This document shows positions 1 through 7,921 of a DNA stretch of 14,237 nt, in pieces (position 1 is the first letter of the stretch; the number at the start of each line of letters is the position of its first letter). Made by a program: the position numbers and the translations under genes. Source of the stretch: an uncultured Helicobacter sp. (GTDB taxonomy: Bacteria; Campylobacterota; Campylobacteria; Campylobacterales; Helicobacteraceae); assembly GCA_944325475.1 (NCBI GenBank), contig CALVAF010000014.1:1-14237 (forward strand), in the 5' to 3' direction. The notes under the pieces were generated by a model that was not told the origin of the DNA, did not search any database, and saw only the letters and a list, made by a program, of their open reading frames with translations.

Positions 1-31
1 TATATGGGCAAAATAGCAATAATAAAGTGTT

Positions 32-68
32 GGGCTGATTTAAAAAACTACAAGTAGAATCAGCTCCC
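32..68. repeat. Imperfect inverted repeat downstream of tRNA-Gly
   Basis: The arm GGGCTGATT (32-40) faces AATCAGCTCCC (58-68), and CTAC-AA-GTAG (48-57) forms a smaller hairpin inside. Read on the minus strand, the direction of tRNA transcription, the inner hairpin is followed by six T residues. It could be a weak transcription terminator or a processing structure at the end of the tRNA operon, but the four-base-pair stem is too short to be convincing. Confidence 0.25.
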
Positions 69-72
69 AGTA

Positions 73-149
73 TGGAGCGGGAAACGGGGCTCGAACACGC
101 GACCCTCAGCTTGGAAGGCTGATGCTCTAGCCAACTGAGCTACTCCCGC
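73..149 (-). tRNA. tRNA-Gly (anticodon TCC)
   Basis: On the minus strand the sequence folds as a full cloverleaf. The acceptor arm GCGGGAG pairs with TTCCCGC, the D-arm contains TAGCTCAGTTGG, the anticodon loop is CTTCCAA, and the T-arm holds GTTCGAGCC. The CCA end is encoded at 73-75. It decodes GGA/GGG glycine codons. It is the last tRNA of the minus-strand Thr-Tyr-Gly cluster, separated from tRNA-Tyr by 13 bases. Confidence 0.97.
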
Positions 150-162
150 ATACTTTATTAAA

Positions 163-247
<85 letters not shown>

Positions 248-285
248 CCTAATAACTGGTCAAACACTGAAAATATAATTTTAAA

Positions 286-366
<81 letters not shown>

Positions 367-384
367 TCAAAATAACGAGACGAA

Positions 385-413
385 ATTCTACCTTTTTTTA
401 AAAAGAATGTCAA
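385..413 (-). promoter_or_regulatory. Sigma-70 promoter of the Thr-Tyr-Gly tRNA cluster
   Basis: On the minus strand the -35 element is a perfect TTGACA (413-408). It is followed by a 17-base spacer and a -10 element TAGAAT (390-385). Transcription should start around 378-379, giving a leader of about 17 bases before tRNA-Thr. The spacing is ideal. A consensus -35 box is uncommon in Helicobacter, where most promoters rely on the -10 element, and this fits a strong stable-RNA promoter. Confidence 0.8.
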
Positions 414-431
414 TAGCTAACAAAATTATTG

Positions 432-437
432 TAAAAT
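432..437 (+). promoter_or_regulatory. Possible -10 element upstream of the receptor gene
   Basis: TAAAAT within ATTGTAAAATTCC resembles the -10 box of epsilonproteobacterial sigma-70 promoters. No clear -35 box is present. If used, the receptor mRNA would have a leader of about 120 bases. The region 362-565 holds no ORF. I looked for an obvious Fur-box palindrome and did not find a convincing one. Confidence 0.3.
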
Positions 438-565
438 TCCGCTTGGCTTTTTAGCAATTTCTAGCGTCAAAATCTCTAAAGAACCTATAAAGAGTTTAAA
501 AAATCCAAAAAGCAAGGCGCTAAACCCTAAAAACAGCCAAAATTCTCCAAATAGGAAATCTTAAA

Positions 566-2554
566 ATGAAAAAGCAAAAAAATCTACAACCAAGAGGTTT
601 TAGAAAAAAATATTTTTCCTTAGCTGCAATTCTAGCCTTAAATAGCGCGCTTCTTGCACAAAATGAAAAGATTGCTTTAGAGGATAAATCAGCACAGGCA
701 CAAGATTCTCAAAGCCTAAAACTTTCTCTTATCCATGCTAATGAGTTTGTAGAGAATACGGATTTTAAAGAAGAATTTAGTGCAGAGGAAATCCAACAAT
801 CCAACGCTCAAAATGTCTATGAATTTTTAAATCTCCACTCTCTACTCAAAACAACCTACAATTTTGGCAATCCCTACACACAAAATCTCAATTTACGCGG
901 TTTTGGACAAAATGGACACAAGAATCTTGCCATTATTGTCGATGGAGTGAGGCTAAATAATATCGATTCAGTGCCTATCTCGCTTAGTGCAATTCCACTT
1001 GATTTTGTCCAAAAAATCGAAATTATCCGTGGCAAAGGTATGACAAAATATGGAAATGGCGCAACTAGCGGGGTTTTGAAAATCACTACTACACGCAAAG
1101 GCGGTGGGATCATTAATCTAAGCCATGCAAGCTACAACACGCAAAATTCGCAAATCGCAGCACGCTATGTCGGAGACACTTTAAACATCGGACTTTATGG
1201 GCAATACCAAACCACACAAGGTTCTAAGAAAATCACGCAAGATTCTGATGAAAAGGACGGAAGTTACAACAAAAATGGTGGAATCTCGCTATTTTATTAT
1301 CCCAATGATTCCTTGCTTCTCAAAGCCAGCGCAAATTACGCTCAATACGGAATCAAATACGCTAACCCACTCACCAAAGAACAATTTGACAAAGACCCCA
1401 CTCAAGCACCCAATCCACCAATCTATGGAGGCGATTCCTTTAGCCACCAAAAGCGTTGGGATTTGTATCATAACTTTGGCTTGACTTACTTTGCCCAAAA
1501 TGGTTTTGTGACTCATCTTAATTTTGGTGGGAATCGCAACGAAAGTGAGTATGTTAATTCCCCCAACTCACTTTATATTGGAAAAGGCTTATATGGGAAC
1601 TTCAACACTATTTATAAAAAGGATTCCTATCTTGCTGAAATTGGTGGGGAAGCCAAGCAAAACCAACGCACTAATGGCGGCACAAAAGCTGAAGTTAGCG
1701 AAACGCTACTCTATCTAAGCGGCGAAAAATACCTTGGCAATTCCACATTCAATCTTGCAATCAACGTCCAAAAAGTAATCCATAAGCAAACAGATTCTTA
1801 TAGCACCCAAGACAACCTTATGGGCGGGGAGCTTGGCTACCATTACCAAATCCACCCGCAAGTGGGGATTTTCACCTCCTATTCTCGTAGCTTTGTGACA
1901 CCCAATGTGGATTGGCTACTGCGTTATGACCCTATCACTTATGCGCCCATACCAAACAATCTCATTGACACAGCAACCTTTGATACCTTTCAAATCGGCA
2001 CCAACGCAGTTTTTGGGATTCACATGCTTAGTGGGAATGTGTTTTATATACAAGGGCATGATGAAAACTACTATGGGCTAAATAAAATCACTGGAATCTA
2101 CGACAATCAAACCCTAGGTAAAACACGCCGAATCGGAGGCGAGGTTAAATTCACCACTTATTTTTTGCAAAACCTCTATTCCACCCTAAGCTATGCCTAT
2201 GTTGATGCAACAATGCAAGGAAATGAAGGCTACAAAGGCAAGGAGATTCCAAGCGTGTCTAAACACACCTTTATTGCTGCTTTAAACTATCTCCCACTGC
2301 CCAATCTCAATCTTGGAATTTCTTACAAATACGGCTCTAGGGCGTATGATTACAACGACTATGACAATGTCTTAGAAAAAATGCCAAGCTACCAAAGCCT
2401 CAATCTAACCCTAAGCTACACATTCAAAGATTTTGAGATTTACGCTTATGCTAACAACCTCACTGACCACAAAAATGCCCTTGTCATCAGCGGCGTTTAT
2501 TACCCTTATGAATTTGAAACAACCTTTGGTGCAGGAGTGAAATATAAATTCTAA
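566..2554 (+). CDS. TonB-dependent outer-membrane receptor
   Basis: A 662-residue outer-membrane receptor expected to import a scarce nutrient (iron chelate, cobalamin or similar) using TonB-ExbB-ExbD energy. Residues 1 to about 31 form a signal peptide: basic start, hydrophobic core, and a likely cleavage after ALLA. The plug domain covers roughly residues 65-180 and contains LNLRGFGQNGHKNLAIIVDG and the conserved VQKIEIIRGKG stretch followed by YGNGATSGVLKI. The remainder reads as alternating beta strands rich in Tyr, Asn and Gly, and the protein ends in KYKF, the terminal aromatic of outer-membrane barrels. The length is normal for the family. AGGA at 553-556 sits nine bases before the ATG. 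The stop codon overlaps the next start by one base (TAATG), which implies translational coupling with the membrane protein downstream. The substrate cannot be read from the sequence. Confidence 0.9.
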   Translation: MKKQKNLQPRGFRKKYFSLAAILALNSALLAQNEKIALEDKSAQAQDSQSLKLSLIHANEFVENTDFKEEFSAEEIQQSNAQNVYEFLNLHSLLKTTYNFGNPYTQNLNLRGFGQNGHKNLAIIVDGVRLNNIDSVPISLSAIPLDFVQKIEIIRGKGMTKYGNGATSGVLKITTTRKGGGIINLSHASYNTQNSQIAARYVGDTLNIGLYGQYQTTQGSKKITQDSDEKDGSYNKNGGISLFYYPNDSLLLKASANYAQYGIKYANPLTKEQFDKDPTQAPNPPIYGGDSFSHQKRWDLYHNFGLTYFAQNGFVTHLNFGGNRNESEYVNSPNSLYIGKGLYGNFNTIYKKDSYLAEIGGEAKQNQRTNGGTKAEVSETLLYLSGEKYLGNSTFNLAINVQKVIHKQTDSYSTQDNLMGGELGYHYQIHPQVGIFTSYSRSFVTPNVDWLLRYDPITYAPIPNNLIDTATFDTFQIGTNAVFGIHMLSGNVFYIQGHDENYYGLNKITGIYDNQTLGKTRRIGGEVKFTTYFLQNLYSTLSYAYVDATMQGNEGYKGKEIPSVSKHTFIAALNYLPLPNLNLGISYKYGSRAYDYNDYDNVLEKMPSYQSLNLTLSYTFKDFEIYAYANNLTDHKNALVISGVYYPYEFETTFGAGVKYKF

Positions 2555-3129
2555 TGCAAAGCTTTTCACTCAAAAATTACCTCATCTATAAGTTTTTAAA
2601 CTCCCTTTTTGGGGGAGTCTCTTTGGGGACAATCTTCACCATTTATGCCCTTTTGCCACCCAAAACTTTTTCCATTGGTGGAATCATTCTCGCACTTGGG
2701 GCGTGGATTGTCAGCTTCTTTTACACCCAACTTTTAAAAACCAAACCCTATAAAATAATCCTTACTTTCATCGAGATTCTACCCTTTTGCTACCTGCTCT
2801 CTTATCTGCTCTTCCCACAAACCTTCTATGGTGCGTTGCTTGTTTATGGGCTTTATCAAATCAGCTTTATTTTTGGGGATTACCTTACACGCAATGAAAC
2901 CCTAATCTTCCACCCAAAAAGCTTCCTTGCAAAAATCGACAAAACAAGGCAAATAGGCTATTTAAGTGGCTTGTTTGTGGGCTTTGCTTTTTATTTGCTA
3001 CTAGAACATTTTGGGATTTTACTTAAAGAATCGCAGGTTTATCATCTCCATTTTTTATTACTTTTGCTACAATGTTTTGTTTTTATTTCCCTTATTTTTT
3101 CATTCAAAGGAAGCCCTTGCAAAACCTAA
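2554..3129 (+). CDS. Six-helix inner-membrane protein coupled to the receptor
   Basis: A 191-residue, very hydrophobic protein with about six predicted membrane helices, near residues 9-34, 39-61, 65-87, 92-112, 134-153 and 163-184. Short basic loops separate them, for example LLKTKPYK. The size matches half of a major-facilitator carrier, but no signature motif is seen, so the family is left open. Its ATG shares one base with the receptor stop codon. The nearest AGGAG (2533-2537) is 16 bases upstream, so translation probably depends on coupling. The context suggests it carries the receptor's substrate, or a product of it, across the inner membrane. It could instead be a truncated transporter. 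The end overlaps the next gene by 13 bases. Confidence 0.7.
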   Translation: MQSFSLKNYLIYKFLNSLFGGVSLGTIFTIYALLPPKTFSIGGIILALGAWIVSFFYTQLLKTKPYKIILTFIEILPFCYLLSYLLFPQTFYGALLVYGLYQISFIFGDYLTRNETLIFHPKSFLAKIDKTRQIGYLSGLFVGFAFYLLLEHFGILLKESQVYHLHFLLLLLQCFVFISLIFSFKGSPCKT

Positions 3130-3821
3130 AAGAATCCTACCGCCAACATTGCAAAACTAGGCTTAGAAAAATCCAAGATTCCAAGAATCACAAAGCTCTA
3201 GATTACCGCTTACAAAGCCAACTTGACACGCTTTTAAAATCCCTCATTGCAGCCCACAAAAAATCCCGCAGATTCCACAAATCCCAAAAAGCCCCTCTTT
3301 CAATCCTCTTTTATTACCCCCTAAAAAGCGAATTTGACTGCCGCAAACTCCTCAATTCCTACCGCAAATCCAAAAAGTTTGAAATTTTTATTCCCTTTAT
3401 GTGTGGTATCAGTTTTAAAATTGTAAAATACCGCTTACCATTGCAAAAAAAAGCATTTGGTGTTTATGAATCAAGAAATTCAACATTTCAGTTTAACAAA
3501 ATCAATATCGCAATCATTCCATCACTTGGAATGGATAAAAATTTCAAACGCATAGGATTTGGCAAAGGTATGTATGACAGATTTTTTGACACTTTAGAGC
3601 AAAAACCAACCAATATTTTTATCTGCCGTGGCACTCATTACACTCACCAAACTATCACACAAAGCCACGATGTGAAGGCAAACTTCTTCATCACACCCTT
3701 TATCAATCTCAAGCTAGAGGACAAAAAATATGATAACTTGGATTATAGTAAGCTCCGCCTTATCAGCCTTAGTCGCTGGCGGAGGAAGCTACCTTATTTC
3801 GCGCAAGCTCTCTCATGCTAA
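3117..3821 (+). CDS. 5-formyltetrahydrofolate cyclo-ligase family protein
   Basis: Probably the ATP-dependent enzyme that converts 5-formyltetrahydrofolate to 5,10-methenyltetrahydrofolate in cytosolic one-carbon metabolism. The family signature GFGKGMYDRFF lies near residues 147-157, preceded by IAIIPSLGMD. A basic N-terminus (KESYRQHCKTRLRK) and the late ITPF segment also fit the fold. I chose the TTG start at 3117, giving 234 residues, because AAAGGA (3106-3111) lies five bases before it and the protein then begins like other family members. The in-frame ATG at 3072 adds 15 hydrophobic residues that come from the overlapping membrane gene and has no ribosome site. The C-terminal 30 or so residues are encoded inside rny in another frame, a 92-base overlap. 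They are probably a non-conserved tail, perhaps from loss of an earlier stop. Confidence 0.75.
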   Translation: MQNLKESYRQHCKTRLRKIQDSKNHKALDYRLQSQLDTLLKSLIAAHKKSRRFHKSQKAPLSILFYYPLKSEFDCRKLLNSYRKSKKFEIFIPFMCGISFKIVKYRLPLQKKAFGVYESRNSTFQFNKINIAIIPSLGMDKNFKRIGFGKGMYDRFFDTLEQKPTNIFICRGTHYTHQTITQSHDVKANFFITPFINLKLEDKKYDNLDYSKLRLISLSRWRRKLPYFAQALSC

Positions 3822-5301
3822 CCTAGAAGTTTTGCTTGAACAATCAAAAGCTAAAGCAAAGGCGATTGAATATGAAGCTGAAAGAATACTTCAAGAATCA
3901 AAAATCAAAGCCAAAGAGCTAGAGTTAGAATCACAACAAAAATACGAGAGGGAAACGGCTAAAATCATTAAAGAATACGAAAACAATCTCCTTGATTTCA
4001 AAAAGGAAAGGCTAAAAGAAACCCAAAAAATCGAACGCGAACAATGTAAGCTTGACCACGAGAGGCAGCTTATTAGCAAAGACAAAAATGCCCTCCTTTT
4101 AGAACAAGAATCATTAAAAAAACTCAAAACAACCTACCAAAACAAGATTGAAGAACTCACCCAAAAGCTAACCACCATTAGTGCAATAACCAAAAAAGAA
4201 GCTAAAGAATTACTCTTTGAAAAGATTCAAGAAGAATCGCGTCAGGAAATCGCACAGATTCTAAGGAGACAAGAAAAACAGCTAAAAGAAGAAGCAAAAG
4301 CAAGGGCGGCTTATATTTTAGCCCAAGCTACTTCCCGCTTTGCAGGGGAGTTTGCTGCAGAACGTCTCATTCACACCATCATGCTCCCAAGTGATGATAT
4401 GAAAGCACGAATCATCGGCAAAGAAGGGCGAAACATCAAGACTTTAGAGATGATTTGTGGGGTAGATATTATCATCGATGACACACCCGGTGTGATTATT
4501 ATTAGCTCCCACAATCTCTACCGCCGCTCTATTGCAGTGCAGACGATTCAAAAACTCATTGAAGATGGCAGAATCCAACCAGCTAGAATCGAAGAAATTT
4601 ACCAAAAATGCTATGAAGAGTTTGAACAAAATATTTTTGAAGAGGGGCAGAGAGTGATACTTGATTTGGGGCTTGGGAATATCCACCCTGACATTATTAA
4701 GCTGATTGGAAAATTACGCTATCGGGCAAGCTATGGGCAAAACGCCCTCTCTCATAGCCTAGAAGTCGCCAACCTCGCTGGAATCATCGCTGCAGAACTC
4801 GGCGGGGATTACCTACTAGCCACAAGGGCTGGATTACTCCATGATATAGGCAAGGCAAGAACGCATGATTTCAAAGGCACACATGTGGATCTTGGTGCAG
4901 AAATCGCACGGCGATATAACGAACATCCAGTGGTTTTAAATGCGATTCTCTCCCACCATGGCGATGAGGAAGCCAAAAGTATCGAGGCAGCAGCAGTCTG
5001 TGCAGCAGATGCCCTCTCTGCTGCACGTCCGGGGGCAAGACGTGAGGTGCTAGAAAACTACCTAAGACGTGTCAGTGAGATAGAAAAAATCGCCCTCTCC
5101 AAAATGGGCGTTTTGCATGCCTATGCGATTAACGCTGGACGCGAAGTGCGAGTCATTGCAAAGTCTGAAGACATCAGTGATGATGAATCTTATCTATTGG
5201 CTAGAGAAATCGCCAAAGACATAGAAGCAAATGTGCAATATCCCGGTGAAGTCAAAGTAAGCGTGATACGCGAAACAAGAGCCTGTGCGATAGCGGAGTG
5301 A
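3730..5301 (+). CDS. rny: Ribonuclease Y
   Basis: A 523-residue membrane-anchored endoribonuclease that initiates mRNA decay. Residues 2-22 form a single membrane helix. A long charged coiled coil rich in Glu, Lys and Gln follows to about residue 195. The KH RNA-binding domain carries IIGKEGRNIK at about 228-237. The HD phosphohydrolase domain has HSLEVANLAG and the metal-binding His-Asp pair at about 371-372 (GLLHDIGKA), then LSHHGDEE and CAADALSAARPGARRE. All match the family, and the length is normal. GAGG (3717-3720) is nine bases before the ATG. The start lies inside the cyclo-ligase gene. The TGA stop almost abuts the next gene, so the gene sits in the middle of an operon. Confidence 0.95.
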   Translation: MITWIIVSSALSALVAGGGSYLISRKLSHANLEVLLEQSKAKAKAIEYEAERILQESKIKAKELELESQQKYERETAKIIKEYENNLLDFKKERLKETQKIEREQCKLDHERQLISKDKNALLLEQESLKKLKTTYQNKIEELTQKLTTISAITKKEAKELLFEKIQEESRQEIAQILRRQEKQLKEEAKARAAYILAQATSRFAGEFAAERLIHTIMLPSDDMKARIIGKEGRNIKTLEMICGVDIIIDDTPGVIIISSHNLYRRSIAVQTIQKLIEDGRIQPARIEEIYQKCYEEFEQNIFEEGQRVILDLGLGNIHPDIIKLIGKLRYRASYGQNALSHSLEVANLAGIIAAELGGDYLLATRAGLLHDIGKARTHDFKGTHVDLGAEIARRYNEHPVVLNAILSHHGDEEAKSIEAAAVCAADALSAARPGARREVLENYLRRVSEIEKIALSKMGVLHAYAINAGREVRVIAKSEDISDDESYLLAREIAKDIEANVQYPGEVKVSVIRETRACAIAE

Positions 5302-5306
5302 GGAGA

Positions 5307-6353
5307 ATGAAAGTAGTTTATGCTTTTTTGGTTAATTTGTGGGTCAAATTTTATCTCAAAAAAAATCCTATTATCAAACTTCCCCAACCAACCAAACTAG
5401 AAAATATTCAAAGAATCATTATTTTTTCTAATACTGCCTTAGGCGATACTCTTATGCGAACCCCCGCTATTGTAGCTACTAGAGAAGCTTTTCCAAATAC
5501 AAAAATTACTTTATTTATCGCAAAAAACATTCACCCACTTTTTAAAGATTATGAATTTGTAGAGGATTTTATCCTTTATGATAAAGGCTACAAAGGATTT
5601 CTAAAGAATATTTCTCAAATGCGAGCCTTAAAGCCTGATTTGATTTTAATGTATCACTCCAATGGTCCCCAAGACATTCCAACTGCGATTCTAAGCGGAG
5701 CAAAATATATTATAAAAACCCCAAGAAACAACCCAAAAGAATCACTTCTCTCTATAAAACTTCCACGTAATTTAGCGACACACTTTATCCCATTAAGCCT
5801 AAAAACTTTAGAATATGTGACCTTAAAAGAAAATTCCAATATCACAATGAAACTCCCCTCAAAATACCATAACTTTATAGCCAAAAAAGCTCTAGGAGGG
5901 CATAGAATAGGATTCCAAATGCGAACAAGCAAAGTCTATAAAGAATGGGGGGTAGAAAATTTTGCCAAACTCGCACAAGAGATTCTTACTCACTACCCCA
6001 ATGCCAAAATTTTCTTAAGTGGCACCAATCAAGAAAAAATGTATTGTGACAAAATTTATTTTTTGATTCCAAACAATCTACACAGCCAAATCCATAATGT
6101 TTGCGGTCAATACAAAATCGATGAATTGCCCTATTTTCTAAAATCCCTTGATTGCCTTATCACTGGGGATACAGGACCTATGCACCTAGCTGGAGCTTTA
6201 GGGATTCCAAGCATTGCACTTTTCCTTGGTGGAACAAGCCCAGCAATTAATGGAATCTTGCAAGATAGAGAAATCCACAAAGAAATTTGTCAAGAAAAAC
6301 CCATAACACCCACTGAAGTTTTAAAAGCAATGCAACAATTTATCAAAAATTAA
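5307..6353 (+). CDS. Family 9 glycosyltransferase (heptosyltransferase type)
   Basis: A 348-residue member of the ADP-heptose:LPS heptosyltransferase family, acting at the cytoplasmic face of the inner membrane in lipooligosaccharide core assembly. The N-terminal half has IIIFSNTALGDTLMRTPAI, the family's first loop and helix. The C-terminal half has the characteristic TGDTGPMHLAGALGIPSIALFLG, which binds the nucleotide sugar. I placed the start at the ATG 5307, with GGAG at 5295-5298 and AGGAG at 5301-5305 upstream. An overlapping GTG at 5298 would add three residues. It follows rny by five bases and is probably cotranscribed. The exact acceptor (WaaC, WaaF or WaaQ-like) cannot be assigned by eye. 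Confidence 0.85.
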   Translation: MKVVYAFLVNLWVKFYLKKNPIIKLPQPTKLENIQRIIIFSNTALGDTLMRTPAIVATREAFPNTKITLFIAKNIHPLFKDYEFVEDFILYDKGYKGFLKNISQMRALKPDLILMYHSNGPQDIPTAILSGAKYIIKTPRNNPKESLLSIKLPRNLATHFIPLSLKTLEYVTLKENSNITMKLPSKYHNFIAKKALGGHRIGFQMRTSKVYKEWGVENFAKLAQEILTHYPNAKIFLSGTNQEKMYCDKIYFLIPNNLHSQIHNVCGQYKIDELPYFLKSLDCLITGDTGPMHLAGALGIPSIALFLGGTSPAINGILQDREIHKEICQEKPITPTEVLKAMQQFIKN

Positions 6354-6550
6354 GAAATTTTTGCTACCCCTCAAGCTTGCCCTTCTCTATAAAATAGCTC
6401 AAAATACAATTTAGATTCTAATTAGAAATAAATCTTTATGAAAATAAATCACCTATTTTGCCATATTCTAAAAAACACTAGCATGCCAATAAAACAAAAA
6501 GCCATTGCTTAAATCTGTCATCTGCGATAATAATACACAAAAAGCTTTTA

Positions 6551-6581
6551 CATATAAGAAACTTTATATGCCATAATGGCA
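6551..6581. repeat. Adjacent inverted repeats
   Basis: CATATAA (6551-6557) and TTATATG (6564-6570) form a seven-base-pair stem with a six-base loop. Overlapping its end, TGCCAT-A-ATGGCA (6569-6581) is a perfect 13-base palindrome around one central base. Such symmetry could be a regulator-binding site or a hairpin, but there is no T-run to make it a terminator. Confidence 0.35.
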
Positions 6582-6655
6582 ACACAACAGATAAAAATAG
6601 ATAAATCTAGGGTAGGGATATCTAAAGTTACTTTTTTGAAGATAGCATTAGTAGG

Positions 6656-6684
6656 GTATCAAAATAAGATTACTGACTTGATAC
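6656..6684. repeat. Seven-base inverted repeat GTATCAA/TTGATAC
   Basis: GTATCAA (6656-6662) and TTGATAC (6678-6684) are separated by 15 bases. The repeat lies about 145 bases upstream of the likely start of the interrupted glycosyltransferase. The function is unknown; chance occurrence in A/T-rich DNA is possible. Confidence 0.25.
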
Positions 6685-6829
6685 TAATTATCTACGAGGC
6701 ATGTTTTTTTAAGTCTTTTAGAGTATGAAGGGGAATAAGAAGTCTAATTCTTTAGGTGGTGGGTGATTTACAAAAATGAGCTATAATTCCACAATCTCAA
6801 TAATAACCTCTTTTAATAAAAGGATGGCA

Positions 6830-7912
6830 TTGAAACCTAAAATCTTTCTTCTTATTTCTGATATTACAACCTTTGGTGGAATACAAAGAGTGGTTAGCAA
6901 CCTTTGCAATTTCTTATGTAAATACTATGAAACTACACTAATAAGTTGCTACAAAACCAATAATACCCCCCCCCCCCAAACATACAACCACACTACAAAC
7001 GAGAAAATCCTCAATTTTAATTAAATTTATCCCAATTTCAAACTTGATAACTTTTTAGATAAAGTGAAGTTTTCTTATCGTATCAATCAGCTTTTACCCC
7101 AAAATAGCAAAAATATTCTTATTGTCAATAATCTCCTCTATCCTTTTTTTAAAAAGAAAAACACAACCTACATTCGCCTCTATCACACTAATTTTAGCCA
7201 ACCCTACAAAAAATACCTTCACAAAAAACCTCTATTTCCACCAAGAATCGCACTTTTTGACAAGCTCATCGTGTTATCAAGCAAAGAACTCAATCATTGG
7301 CAAAAACTCCACAAAAATATAGAAGTGATTCCAAACTTCTTACCCTATATCCCTCAAAAATCCAGCAATCTTCAATCAAAAATTGTCTTAAGTGTGGGTA
7401 GATTGTGTAACGATAAAGGCTTCTTTCGTCTCATTGATATATGGGAAATCGCACAAAAAGATTCAAGGTTTGAGGAATGGAAACTACACATTGTGGGAGA
7501 TGGAGAGCTTAAAGAACAAATCTTATCTAAAATTCACTCCAAAAATCTCCAAGATTCTATTATTCTAAAACCCTTTACTAATGCAATAGAGCAAGAATAC
7601 TTAAAAGCTAGTATTTATATAATGACAAGCCATTTTGAAGGGTTGCCCATGGTTTTAGTAGAATCTGCCTCTTTTGGCTTACCACAAGTTGCTTTTGATA
7701 TTAACACAGGACCAAGTGACATCATAGAAAATCAAAAAAGTGGATTTTTGATTCCTAATGGAGATTTAGAAGGCTATGCAGAGAAACTAAAAGATTTGAT
7801 GCAAAATCAAAATTTAAGAAAATCTATGGGCAAAAGAGCAAAAGAAATAGCACAAGAGAAGTTTAGCAAAGAAGTAATTTTGCTAAAATGGCAAAAAATA
7901 TTTGACAGCTAA
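6830..7912 (+). pseudogene. Family 4 glycosyltransferase interrupted by TAA, with C12 tract
   Basis: Both parts are in one reading frame and, apart from one TAA at 7022-7024, would give about 360 residues, a normal length for a GT-B family 4 glycosyltransferase. The N-terminal part has IFLLISDITTFGGIQRVVSN, the glycine-rich donor loop. The C-terminal part, open again to 7912, has IVLSVGRLCNDKGF, then HFEGLPMVLVES, the E-x7-E region that binds the nucleotide sugar, then INTGPSDII. The start is probably TTG 6830, with AAAGGA at 6819-6824 five bases upstream. ATG 6776 is an in-frame alternative with a poor ribosome site. Twelve C residues (6966-6977) lie just before the stop. All three frames after the tract close before 7064, so tract length alone cannot restore the protein. 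A restart at GTG 7064 would lack the donor loop. It is probably inactive in this sequence. Confidence 0.75.
6966..6977 (+). repeat. C12 homopolymer tract inside glycosyltransferase gene
   Basis: Twelve consecutive C residues encode Pro-Pro-Pro within the N-terminal domain. Tracts of this length in Helicobacter and Campylobacter slip during replication and switch surface-structure genes. At length 12 the upstream and downstream halves of the gene are in the same frame, so the interruption comes from the TAA at 7022, not from the tract. Confidence 0.85.
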
Positions 7913-7921
7913 AGGAACACT

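Larger units (their letters stand above)
6354..6775. other. Non-coding or decayed spacer with inverted repeats
   Basis: No convincing gene is seen on either strand. In the plus frame that runs through 6438 and 6576, short open stretches are separated by several stops. The longest is 50 codons from an ATG at 6576, without a ribosome site, which could be a remnant of a decayed gene. The spacer lies between the housekeeping operon and the accessory glycosyltransferases, and may contain the promoter of the latter. Confidence 0.4.

Noticed and set aside
32..68. Intrinsic terminator after tRNA-Gly
   Set aside because: The hairpin directly before the T-run has only four base pairs. Listed as a repeat rather than a terminator.
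6576..6728. 50-codon ORF on the plus strand in the spacer before the glycan block
   Set aside because: No ribosome site, no recognisable protein features, and upstream stops in the same frame. Kept only as possible relic evidence.
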